A stretch of 64,000 bases of DNA from Nakamurella alba (GTDB lineage Bacteria; Actinomycetota; Actinomycetes; Mycobacteriales; Nakamurellaceae). Shown here one piece after another: positions 53,840-62,900 of this stretch (the first letter of the stretch is position 1; every line of letters starts with the position of its first letter). A program made the position numbers and the translations under genes. Below the pieces are notes generated by a model. That model had not been told where the DNA came from and searched no databases. It saw only the letters and a program-made list of their open reading frames with translations. The stretch is from contig NZ_WLYK01000008.1 of the NCBI RefSeq assembly GCF_009707545.1, positions 458,867-522,866 of the forward strand, written 5' to 3'.

Positions 53840-54154
53840 CGTCCACCGACTTCCGCTGCTGGAAAGGACCTGCCCGTTGGCGGGATGGTAGACAGCGGCA
53901 CGCCCCCGGTCCAGACCCCGCGCCCGCCGGTGATCCGGCCACGGCGCAACGGATCTCGTCGCCGTGGCCTCCCGCCGCTCCCGGTTTGCCTCTGACTGCC
54001 GGCGAGAGGCGATGTCCTGCAGCATCTGTCGGGAATAGGGGTGGCGACGGAATCGGTTGGCCGGCAGGTGGGTGTGGACGGGCCCCGGTGCGGGCGCTAG
54101 CGTCGCCGGAGTCGATCATCACGCGGCTGCTCCCGCCGCGGAAGGAGCACGCGG
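53840..54154. promoter_or_regulatory. Divergent region between the amine operon and the flavoprotein gene
   Basis: A 315-bp spacer. CGCGGC-TGCTCCC-GCCGCG (54122-54140) is a 6-bp hairpin just before the GAAGGAG ribosome site of the flavoprotein gene. An open frame continues upstream of the kinase start on the minus strand but is basic and low-complexity, so I treat it as non-coding. No clear promoter motif was seen. Confidence 0.4.
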
Positions 54155-56623
54155 ATGTCCGTCGCCCCGGGACCCGGCACCGACCTGCCCGACCGCGCCC
54201 GGATCGTGGTGATCGGCGGCGGGGTCGGCGGCGCGAGCATCGCCTACCACCTGGCGCAGCGCGGAGAGCGCGATGTGTTGCTGCTGGAGCGGTCGGAGCT
54301 CACCAGCGGATCGACGTTCCACTCGGCGGGCATGGTCGGGCAGCTGCGGTCCGATCCCACGCTGACCCGGATGAACATGTACTCGGTGGAGCTGTACCGG
54401 GAGCTGCAGGCGGGGGAGAACCCGCCGGGCTGGACCGAGACCGGCAGCATCCGGCTGGCGTCCTCGCCGCTCCGCCTGGAGGAGCTGCGCCGGCAGCTGG
54501 ACTGGGCGCAGGTGGTCGGGCTGCCGATGGAGCTGATCACCGCCGGGCGGGCGCAGGAGCTGTTCCCGCTGATGGACACCGACGGCGTGCTGGGCGGGGT
54601 CTACCTGCCGACCGACGGGCACGTCGACCCGTCCCAGCTCTGCTACGCCCTGGCCGCCGGCGCCCGCGCGGGCGGGGTGCGGGTCGAGCAGCGCACCCGG
54701 GTCACCGGGATCGACGTCCGGGACGGTCGGGTGCACGGCGTCCGGACCGACCGCGGCGACGTGGCGTGCGAGATCGTGGTGGACGCCGGCGGCATGTTCG
54801 CCGCCGAGATCGGCCGGTTGGCCGGGGTGCGGATCCCGCTGCTGCCGATGGCCCACCAGTACCTGGTCACCGACGTCGTCCCGGTGCCGGGCGGGATCGA
54901 GCTGCGCTCGTTGCCGTCGCTGCGCGACCCGGACCTGCTGGTCTACTTCCGCCCGGAGGGCCAGGGCCTGCTGATGGGCGGCTACGAACGGACCCCCGAG
55001 GCGTTCTCCGCCGGCCGGGACCGGCTGGACGCGGTGCCCGCCGATTTCAACGGCAAACTGCTGGCCGAGGACTGGGAGCGGTTCGCCGAGATCGCCGACA
55101 ACGCCCGGATCCGGGTGCCGGTGATGGACCGGGTCGGGGTGCGCCGGGTCATCAACGGGCCCGAGGCCTTCACCCCGGACAACGAGTTCTGCCTGGGTGA
55201 AACGGATGTCGACGGGTTCTTCGTCTCGGCCGGATTCTGTGCGCACGGCATTGCCGGGGCCGGCGGGGTCGGGCGGCTGATGGCCGACTGGGTGCTGGAC
55301 GGCCGCCCGTCTGCCGACGTCCGGCACATGGACGTGGCCCGCTTCGGCCGGCAGTTCGCCTCGCCGTCCTACACCTACGACCGGATCGTCGAGAACTACT
55401 CGACCTACTACGACGTCCGGCTGCCCGGCCACGAGCGGACCGCCGGCCGGCCGCTGCGCACCTCGCCTGCCTACCCCTGGCACCGCGAGCACGGCGCGGT
55501 GTTCGGCGAGAAGGACGGCTGGGAGCGGGTGCTCTTCTACTCCACGCCGGTGTCGGACGGCGCCGACCTGCCGGTACCGAGAGGCTGGGCCGGAGCGAAC
55601 TTCTCGCCCGCGGCTACGGCGGAACACCTGGCCTGCCGTGGATCCGCGGCGGTGTTCGACGAGTCCTCCTTCGCGAAGCTGCGGATCACCGGTGCTGAGG
55701 CGGCGGTGTTCCTGGACCTGGTGTGCGACAACAGGATCGACCGGGAGGTCGGTGCGGTCGTCTACACCCAGCTGCTCAACGAGCACGGCGGGATCGAGGC
55801 GGACGTGACGGTGTCGCGCCGCGGACCCGAGGAGTTCCAGCTGGTGACCGGCACCGCGTTCGGTGCGCACGACGGTGCCTGGCTGCGGCGGCAGGCCCGG
55901 CGGACCGGGTCCGCGGTGCGGATCGACGACGTCACCTCGGCGCTGGGCTGCTACGCGCTGTGGGGCCCACGGGCGCGGGAGGTGCTGCAGCCGCTCACCT
56001 CCACCGACCTGTCCGACGCCGCATTCCCGTACCTGACCGGGCAGGAGCTGACGATCGGCGCCGTGCCGGTGTGGGCGCAGCGGGTGACCTACGTCGGGGA
56101 GCTCGGCTGGGAGATCTACGCGCCGGCCGAGTACGGCGCCGGGCTATGGGCACAGCTGGCCGCCCTGCCCGGCGTGACGCCCGCCGGCTACCGGGCCATC
56201 GAGTCGCTGCGTCTCGAGAAGGCCTACCGGGCCTGGGGTTCGGACCTCACCTCGCGGACCACACCGCTGGAGGCCGGGCTCGGATTCTGCGTCGCCTGGG
56301 ACAAGCCGGACTTCCTCGGCAAGGCGGCGCTGCTCCGGCAGCGCGAGGAGGGTCCGGCGCAGCTGCTGCGGACGCTGGTGGTCGAGGACCCGACGGCCGT
56401 GGTGCTGGGCGGCGAGCCGGTAAGGGTGGACGGCACCGTCGTCGGCCGGGTCACTTCCGGCGGGTACGGCTGGACGGTGCGCAGCTCCATCGCCTTCGCC
56501 TACCTGCCGTCGGCGATCCGGCCCGGTGCACAGGCCGAGATCTCCATGTTCGGCACCTGGTACCCGGCGGAGGTGCGGGCCGGTGCGCTGCACGATCCGC
56601 GGAACACCGCGGTCCGCAGCTGA
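54155..56623 (+). CDS. FAD-dependent dimethylglycine/sarcosine dehydrogenase-like protein with GcvT domain
   Basis: An 822-residue two-part flavoenzyme. The FAD-binding DAO domain (residues about 10-400) opens with IVVIGGGVGGASIAYHLAQRG and carries HSAGMVGQLRSD, the covalent/flavin-site region of DMGDH-type proteins, and FFVSAGFCAHGIAGAGG. The GcvT-like folate part (about 450-820) has FAKLRITGAEAAVFLDLVCDN, YVGELGWEIYAPAEYG and YRAIESLRLEKAYRAWGSD. Characterised relatives demethylate dimethylglycine or sarcosine, passing one-carbon units to tetrahydrofolate. With the divergent choline-kinase-like and ligase genes, N-methylated amine degradation is a good hypothesis. GAAGGAG precedes ATG 54155. 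Confidence 0.88.
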   Translation: MSVAPGPGTDLPDRARIVVIGGGVGGASIAYHLAQRGERDVLLLERSELTSGSTFHSAGMVGQLRSDPTLTRMNMYSVELYRELQAGENPPGWTETGSIRLASSPLRLEELRRQLDWAQVVGLPMELITAGRAQELFPLMDTDGVLGGVYLPTDGHVDPSQLCYALAAGARAGGVRVEQRTRVTGIDVRDGRVHGVRTDRGDVACEIVVDAGGMFAAEIGRLAGVRIPLLPMAHQYLVTDVVPVPGGIELRSLPSLRDPDLLVYFRPEGQGLLMGGYERTPEAFSAGRDRLDAVPADFNGKLLAEDWERFAEIADNARIRVPVMDRVGVRRVINGPEAFTPDNEFCLGETDVDGFFVSAGFCAHGIAGAGGVGRLMADWVLDGRPSADVRHMDVARFGRQFASPSYTYDRIVENYSTYYDVRLPGHERTAGRPLRTSPAYPWHREHGAVFGEKDGWERVLFYSTPVSDGADLPVPRGWAGANFSPAATAEHLACRGSAAVFDESSFAKLRITGAEAAVFLDLVCDNRIDREVGAVVYTQLLNEHGGIEADVTVSRRGPEEFQLVTGTAFGAHDGAWLRRQARRTGSAVRIDDVTSALGCYALWGPRAREVLQPLTSTDLSDAAFPYLTGQELTIGAVPVWAQRVTYVGELGWEIYAPAEYGAGLWAQLAALPGVTPAGYRAIESLRLEKAYRAWGSDLTSRTTPLEAGLGFCVAWDKPDFLGKAALLRQREEGPAQLLRTLVVEDPTAVVLGGEPVRVDGTVVGRVTSGGYGWTVRSSIAFAYLPSAIRPGAQAEISMFGTWYPAEVRAGALHDPRNTAVRS

Positions 56624-57464
56624 ACGGCGCTCCCTCCAGGCACCTTCGGCGACGGGCCGAGCCGGGCGGCGTGGTTGCCAACCTCCGATCTGTGCCGTCC
56701 GCCCGCGGAGTCCGCGGGGGAAGGGCGCGGGTCGCATGGCCGGGTCGGGCGGCATCGTTGTCGACCTCCGATCTGTTCCGTTCTCCCGCGGAGTCCGCGG
56801 GGAGAGGGCGCGGGTCGAATGGCCGGGTCGGGCGGCGTGGTTGTCGACCTCCGATCCGTGCGGTCTGCCTGCGGGTTCCGCGGGGAAAGGCCGCGGATCG
56901 AGCGGTCGACCGGGCGACGCTCCCGCCGGCCGCCTCGCCCTGGCGGCAGCGTTGTGGACCTCTGATCCGTGCCGTCCGCCCGTGGGATTCGCGGGGAAAG
57001 GGCGCAGATCGGTGGGCCGGGCGGCGTGGTTGTCGACTCTGATCCGTGCGGGTCTGCCTGCGGGTTCCGCGGGGAAGGGCGCGGGTCGAATGGCCGGGTC
57101 GGGCGGTGTGGATTCCCAAACCTCCGATCCGTGCCGTCTGTCCGCGGAATTCGCGGGGAAAGGGCGCAGATCGGAAGGTGGCCAGGCGGCATCGGTGTCG
57201 AAGGAGGACGGGCATGGGTCGGTTGTTGCCGGGCGGACGCCCGCCCGCGGCACGCCCGGGCGAGGCGCGAGTGACAGATGTGACCAGTGAGCACACAGTG
57301 ATCGAAGGGGCTGATCAGGGCCGGTGTGGCGCGCCGGGGACACGCCGATGCGCTGGACCCTCCGCCGCTCGCGTGACACCATGACGGACGAATGACAGCT
57401 GTGTGATTCACCCGTGCCGTGCGTCCCCCACAAGGACGCCGCTGCGGGTGCGAGGGAGGACTTC
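56624..57464. repeat. Tandem hairpin array with six 47-nt hairpins
   Basis: The 841-bp gap holds an array with no gene I can defend. Hairpins lie at 56687-56733, 56770-56816, 56853-56899, 56964-57010, 57041-57087 and 57126-57172. Each is exactly 47 bases: a left arm beginning GATCYGTGCCGTC, a loop of about three bases, and a right arm ending GGGCGCRGRTC. Spacings are 83, 83, 111, 77 and 85. The core CCCGCGG/CCGCGGG is strongest. Between hairpins GGCGGCGTGGTTGTCGAC is repeated. Bases 57180-57464 lead to the DUF3263 start with no other feature. Confidence 0.85.
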
Positions 57465-57776
57465 ATGGACAGCGCCGCGCGATCCACCGGCGACGGTGCC
57501 GCCGACTCCGGCGCGGTCGGGGAGACCGGCCTGGGCCGGCGCGACCGGGAGATCCTCGCCTTCGAGCGGCAGTGGTGGCAGTACGCCGGGCTCAAGGAGC
57601 AGGCGATCAAGGAGATGTTCGACCTCTCGCCCACCCGGTACTACCAGGTGCTGAACGGCATCATCGACAACCCGGCCGCCCTCGCCGAGGATCCGCTGCT
57701 CGTCCGCCGGCTCCGCCGGCTGCGCACCACCCGCCAGCGCGCCCGCTCGGCCCGCCGGCTCGGCTTCGAGGTCTGA
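57465..57776 (+). CDS. DUF3263 domain protein
   Basis: A 103-residue protein. From about residue 25 it shows the full DUF3263 pattern: RDREILAFERQWWQYAGLKEQ, then MFDLSPTRYYQVLNGIIDNP and LLVRRLRRLRTTRQRARSARRL. The small helical family is confined to actinomycetes; some lie next to envelope or division genes (a mycobacterial example precedes a LytR-type gene). A DNA-binding role has been suggested but is not established. ATG 57465 is preceded by CGAGGGAGGA, an excellent site. It lies convergent with pssA across 151 bases. Confidence 0.82.
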   Translation: MDSAARSTGDGAADSGAVGETGLGRRDREILAFERQWWQYAGLKEQAIKEMFDLSPTRYYQVLNGIIDNPAALAEDPLLVRRLRRLRTTRQRARSARRLGFEV

Positions 57777-57927
57777 CACCACCCGACCCGGATCTGATCC
57801 GGCGTCGGATCTGCCCGGGCGTCGAGATCCGGGATCGTCGGCGTCCGGCGGACCCGACCTGTGCCTGCTCCCGCCGACCGTCCTCCTGCCGGCGGACGCC
57901 GATCGAACGCTCTCGACCCGGGTCGGG

Positions 57928-58860
57928 TCAGCGCAGCCGCCGCCGCGGCCGGTTGGTGCGGTTCTGGCCGGGAATCCCGCGCCGCCGACTGACCTCCAGC
58001 GGTGTCCCGTCCGGGGCCCGCCCCGCCACCCGGCGCCGCTGCGGCATCCGGACCGACAACCGGATCCGCCGCCCGCTGCGGCCCGAGCGGGTGCGCACCG
58101 TGGTCTCCCAGAGCTCGGGGTGGGTGCGCAAGTGCACGTACTTCCAGCCGGCGTACGGCAGGTGCAGCAGGTAGACGCCGAGCCCGATGCTGAGCACCAG
58201 CTCCGGCTCGAAGAAGAGCGCGGCCACCGCGATCACCAGCACGATCAACAGCGGGGTGATGAAGCGTGGCGCCACCCGGACGGACTTCAGCGCGATGCTG
58301 GGCAGCCGGGACACCGCGAGCACGCCGATGAACACCAGCCAGACCGCGTTCAGCCAGTCACTGCGCAGCCATTCCAGGCCCGGGAACCGGTTGGCCAGCA
58401 CCAGCGGCACCAGTGCGAGCAGGCCGGCGGCGGGGGAGGGCACGCCGGTGAAGAAGCCCTTGGCCCACGGCTTCGGCTCGTCGTCGTCCAGCAGCGAGTT
58501 GAACCGGGCCAGCCGCAGCGCGATGCAGACGGCGTAGACCAGGCAGCAGACCCAGCCGAAGGACCGCGGTGCGTTGAACGTCCAGATGTAGAGGACCAGC
58601 GCCGGTGCCACGCCGAAGGAGACCAGGTCCGACAGCGAGTCCAGCTCCGCGCCGATCCGGCTGGTGGAGTTCAGCAGCCGCGCCGTCGGCCCGTCCAGCG
58701 AGTCCAGGATCGCCGCGAGACCCACCGCACCGACCGCCATCAGCCACGAGATCCGGCCCTGGTTCGCCAGTTCGGCGAAGTAGAAGGCGGACAGTCCCGA
58801 GCACAGGGCCAGGACGGTGATCGCGTTCGGCAGGAACCGGACGCCGGGGACGGTGGCCAT
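57928..58860 (-). CDS. pssA: CDP-diacylglycerol-serine O-phosphatidyltransferase
   Basis: A 310-residue membrane enzyme that makes phosphatidylserine from CDP-diacylglycerol and serine. The CDP-alcohol phosphotransferase motif (D-G-x2-A-R-x8-G-x3-D-x3-D) is seen as DGPTARLLNSTSRIGAELDS followed by LSDLVSFGVAP. Eight or so hydrophobic helices match PssA. The C-terminal 50 residues are basic and disordered (RTRSGRSGRRIRLSVRMPQRRR). Its ATG overlaps the psd stop by one base (TGATG), so synthesis and decarboxylation of phosphatidylserine are coupled in one operon. Confidence 0.92.
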   Translation of the reverse strand: MATVPGVRFLPNAITVLALCSGLSAFYFAELANQGRISWLMAVGAVGLAAILDSLDGPTARLLNSTSRIGAELDSLSDLVSFGVAPALVLYIWTFNAPRSFGWVCCLVYAVCIALRLARFNSLLDDDEPKPWAKGFFTGVPSPAAGLLALVPLVLANRFPGLEWLRSDWLNAVWLVFIGVLAVSRLPSIALKSVRVAPRFITPLLIVLVIAVAALFFEPELVLSIGLGVYLLHLPYAGWKYVHLRTHPELWETTVRTRSGRSGRRIRLSVRMPQRRRVAGRAPDGTPLEVSRRRGIPGQNRTNRPRRRLR

Positions 58861-59603
58861 CAGCTCCCGGCCAGCCGAGCGACGACCGTCTCACCGCCGA
58901 TCGTCCGCTGGCCGAGCGCGACCGCGACGGTGGCGCCCGCCGGCAGGTAGTGGTCCACCCGGGACCCGAACCGGATCAGGCCGTAGGTCTCGCCGGTGTG
59001 CACCGCCGCGCCCGGAGCGGTCCCGCAGACGATCCGTCGCGCGACGAGCCCGGCGATCTGGGTGACGACCAGTTCCTCGCCGCCGTCGGCGGGTGCGATC
59101 ACCACGGAGTTCCGTTCGTTGACCTCGCTGGCCTTGTCCAGGTCGGCGGACAGGAACTTGCCCGGCTTGTAGGCGACGGCGGTGACGGTGCCGTCCAGCG
59201 GGATGCGCTGCACGTGCACGTCGAAGACGGAGAGGAACACCGAGACCCGGGTGCGGGGCACGGCGGGCAGGCCGAGCTCCGGCGGCGGGACCGCCTCCTC
59301 GATCAGCGAGACCAGGCCGTCGGCGGCGGCCACCACCAGGCCGCGTTCGGTCGGTGCCACCCGCTTCGGGGCGCGGAAGAAGGCGGCGGACGCCGCGGCC
59401 AGCACGGCGCCGGTGCGTCCGACGAACCGACCGGAGCGGCGCAGGCCGACCAGCCGGAGCAGGAAGCGGGCGCCGGTCGATCCGGCGAGGATGCCCAGGA
59501 CGATGGGACGACCGCCCGGGTGCATCGGCGGGACGGTGCTGCGGACGAGGGCGGCCAGGTGCGATCCGCCCCCGTTGCCACTGGTGGACCCTGGGGAGGT
59601 CAT
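58860..59603 (-). CDS. psd: Phosphatidylserine decarboxylase
   Basis: A 247-residue pyruvoyl enzyme of the short, actinobacterial type. The self-cleavage site is the Gly-Ser in [15 protein letters not shown] near residue 217, which yields the Ser-derived pyruvoyl group. [18 protein letters not shown] (His) and VNERNSVVI are other conserved segments. It converts phosphatidylserine to phosphatidylethanolamine. First gene of the two-gene operon with pssA; upstream are 393 bases shared with the divergent nSTAND gene. Confidence 0.92.
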   Translation of the reverse strand: MTSPGSTSGNGGGSHLAALVRSTVPPMHPGGRPIVLGILAGSTGARFLLRLVGLRRSGRFVGRTGAVLAAASAAFFRAPKRVAPTERGLVVAAADGLVSLIEEAVPPPELGLPAVPRTRVSVFLSVFDVHVQRIPLDGTVTAVAYKPGKFLSADLDKASEVNERNSVVIAPADGGEELVVTQIAGLVARRIVCGTAPGAAVHTGETYGLIRFGSRVDHYLPAGATVAVALGQRTIGGETVVARLAGS

Positions 59604-59996
59604 GGTCTCCTGCTCGTCGTCGGCCGGTACGGGTACACCGGGGCTCCGGTCGTGTCCTCCCTACGCTAGCGGAGGCACTCGGCGGGTCCGGTTCCTGTCG
59701 GTGCACGACGACCCCTCGTCGCGTCGGGCACCCGTCGGCTGACGGCCGATCCCATGCAAACGCCGTCACGGTGCTGCGGACAAGTGCGCCGGGTGAACTC
59801 CGAACGATCCCGAACGGTGTTTCGCCGTTCGGCGGTACAGCCCGACAGTGATCGTTGGGCAGTCGGTGTGACGGACCGTCGGGGTGATCGACCACCGCCG
59901 CACGATCGGGTAGAACCGACATTCCGGACGCGAATGACACCGTTTCGCAAGCCGCGGAGTTTCGCACACTGTCCATGACGCGCCAGGGGGAACGCG
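59604..59996. promoter_or_regulatory. Divergent region between psd and the nSTAND gene
   Basis: No gene is apparent in these 393 bp. A perfect hairpin CCGAACGG (59810-59817) / CCGTTCGG (59825-59832) with a seven-base loop is the main feature; an extra CCGAACG lies just upstream at 59800-59806. It may be an operator or a leader hairpin for the downstream gene. Only weak promoter-like sequence was seen. Confidence 0.45.
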
Positions 59997-62900
59997 ATGG
60001 TCGATCTGCCGAGCGCGGGGCCGCCCGCCGACCGGGCCGAGATGGTCCGGGTGCTCCGAGAACGCCGGGAGCGGGCCGGGCTGTCCGTCCGCGAACTGGC
60101 GGCCCGGGTGGACGCCCCGTTGGGCACCGTCGGTGGCTACCTGTCCGGCCGGCACCTGCCGACCACGGCCCAGCTGCCGCTGTTCCGCCGGATCCTGGTC
60201 CAGCTCGGCGTCCCGGCGCAGGACCAGGACGCCTGGCTGGACCTGGTCGGCACGCTCCGCCGCACGTCCGGGCCACGGATCACCGATGCGCCGTACCGGG
60301 GACTGCTGAGCTTCGAGACCGGCGACGCCGGCTGGTTCTTCGGACGTTCGGCGCTGGTCGACCAGTTGCTCCGGCTGGCCACCGACCGCACCGATCCGCG
60401 ACCGCTGGTGGTGCTCGGACCGACCGGCTCCGGCAAGTCCTCGGTGCTGCGGGCCGGGCTGCTGGCGGGCTGGCCCGGTTCGCGGGCACTGATCACCCCC
60501 GGGCCGGACCCGTTCGGCCCGCTCGCCGCGGCCCGGGACGTGCTGGCCGCCGGTGACGGGCTGGTGGTGATCGATCAGGTCGAGGAGATCTTCGTCCGGC
60601 TTCCCGATCCGGAGGCGCGGCAGCGGTGGGCGGCGGCGGTGACCGATCCCGCGTCGTGGCCGCCCGGCACCCGGGTGGTGTTCGGGCTGCGCGCCGACTT
60701 CTTCGTCGCCGCCGCCTCGGTGCCGGCGCTGGAGGCGCTGCTGCACGACCGGCAGGTGCTCGTCGGACCGATGGGGGTGGAGAACCTGCGGTCGGCCATC
60801 GTCGGCCCGGCCGCCCGCGCCGGGCTGGCGATCGACGACGACCTGGTCCGGGTGCTGTTGGACGACCTGCTGCTGCCGGACGGGCGGGTGCACGTCGCCG
60901 GAGTGCTGCCGTTGCTGTCGCACGTGCTGCTGGCCACCTGGCAGCGCACCGGCGGATCCCGGCTGACCCTGGATGCGTACCGCGACACCGGCGGGCTGGA
61001 GTCGGCCGTCCAGCAGACCGCGGAACAGGTCTGGGCGGACCTGCCGGGCGAGGACGAGCGCCGGCTGGCCCGGGGCCTGCTGCTGCGCATGGTGCATCTC
61101 GAGGAGCACACCGCGGACGCCGATCGCGGCCTGCCGGAGGCGGTGACCCGGCGTCGCGCGCCGCTGCCCGACGAGGCGGAGCGGGAGGTGCTCGAGCCGT
61201 TCGTGGCCCAGCGACTGGTGGTGATCGACGACACCGGGGTGTCGATCGCGCACGAGTCGCTGCTCACCGCGTGGCCGAGGCTGCGCGGGTGGGTGGACGA
61301 GGACCGGGCCGGGCTGCTGCTCCGCCGGCGGCTGCACGGGATCAGCCGGCAGTGGCAGATCGACCACGACGACTCGGGCCTGGTCCGCGGAGCTCGGTTG
61401 GAGGCCTACGAGGAGTGGCTGGCCGGCGGGGACCGCGCGGGTGAGCTGGACCGGCTGGAGCTCGAGTATCTCGACGCCGCGCGGGCGGCCGAGGCCGACC
61501 GTCGGGCCGCCCGGCGGCGGCAGGTCCGGCTGCTGCGCAGTGCCGTCGCGGTCGCGGTGGTGCTGGCCGTGGCCGCCTCCGTGCTGGCCGTCGTCGGGTT
61601 CACCGCCCGGGCCGACGCCGAAGCCGGGCGTAACGAGGCCGCGCAGTCCCGGGACCGTGCAGCCAGCCGTGAGATCGCCGGCTACGCCGCGGATCTGCTC
61701 GACTCCGATCCCGCGACCGCGGCCCAACTGGCGATCGCCGCGTACCGGATCTCCCCGACTCTGGAGGCACGGTCGACGCTGCTCGACATGACCGCCATGC
61801 CCATCCCGACGGTCTGGCCGGGCACCACCGGCAACTCCTACCTGGCGCTCTCCCCGGACGGCCGCACAGTGGCTGCCACCGACGCATCGACCGGTGGCTT
61901 CCGGTTGATCCGGACCAACCCGACCGCCGACGTGCGCTCGGCGCCGGTCGATCCCGTCGGATCGGCGGTGCTCGGTGCCGCTGCCCCGCCTGCGACAGGC
62001 ACGGTCGCGGTGATCTTCACCCTTGTCTGGAGTCCGGACGGGACCCTGCTCGTGACCGGCGACGAGGATGGTGTCGTGCGGGTCTGGGATGTGCGGGATC
62101 TCGCCGTGCCGGTGCAGCTCGACGAGGAGCAGGTCTTCGCCTCCGGTGGTGCCCAGGCCATGGTCTTCACCCCGGACGGGTCGCGGCTGATCATCGGTGG
62201 GCCGGCCGGGACGAAAGCGACCGACAAACTTCCGGCGATGCCCGGCAGTCCTCTCCGCTCCTACCCGGTCGGCCGGGCCGGCCTCGGGGCGGCCGTGGAT
62301 CTGATCGCGCCCACCATCGGGCCGGAGTCCCTGGTCCAGTCCCTGTCCATGTCGGCCGATGGGATGCTGGCGGTCGGCGGAGCCGACGGCACAGTGTCGC
62401 TCCGACCGGATGCCGGGAGCGGTCGACCGGGCCCGGCGGTCGAACCCGACCCCGATGCCAGTGGCAGCTCACAGCCGGTGGGAGCCCTGGCCTTCTCGCC
62501 CGACGGCCGGATGTTCGCCGCCGGGACGCGAAGCGGTGCGGTCCGGCAGTACGAGGTCGGCGCCACCGGAGTGTTGACGGACCTGCCGGACAACCTTCCC
62601 CGGTTCACCAGCTGGGTGAATGCGCTCGACTACAGCGCGGACGGTGCGGTGCTCGCCATCGGCAGCTCGACCTCGGAGGTCCGGATCAACCGGAGCTCCG
62701 ACGGTGAGCAGCTCGCCACCTTCGGGCACCGTGGCGCGGTCACCGGCGTTGTCTTCGGGCCAGGGGACCGCTCCCTGCTGACGGTCGCGAACGATGGATC
62801 CGTCCGTCGGTACGGCTGGCCCGGACCGGTGGTCGGCCCCTTCGGGGCGACCGTCACCTATCTCGACTACGCCCCCGCGAACACGCTGCTCGTCGGTCCG

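Noticed and set aside
56451..57411. Minus-strand frames across the 57-kb array that could encode a repeat protein
   Set aside because: The frames are Arg/Pro-rich, change with each unit and extend into the coding end of the flavoprotein gene. The constant feature is the hairpin, not a peptide.
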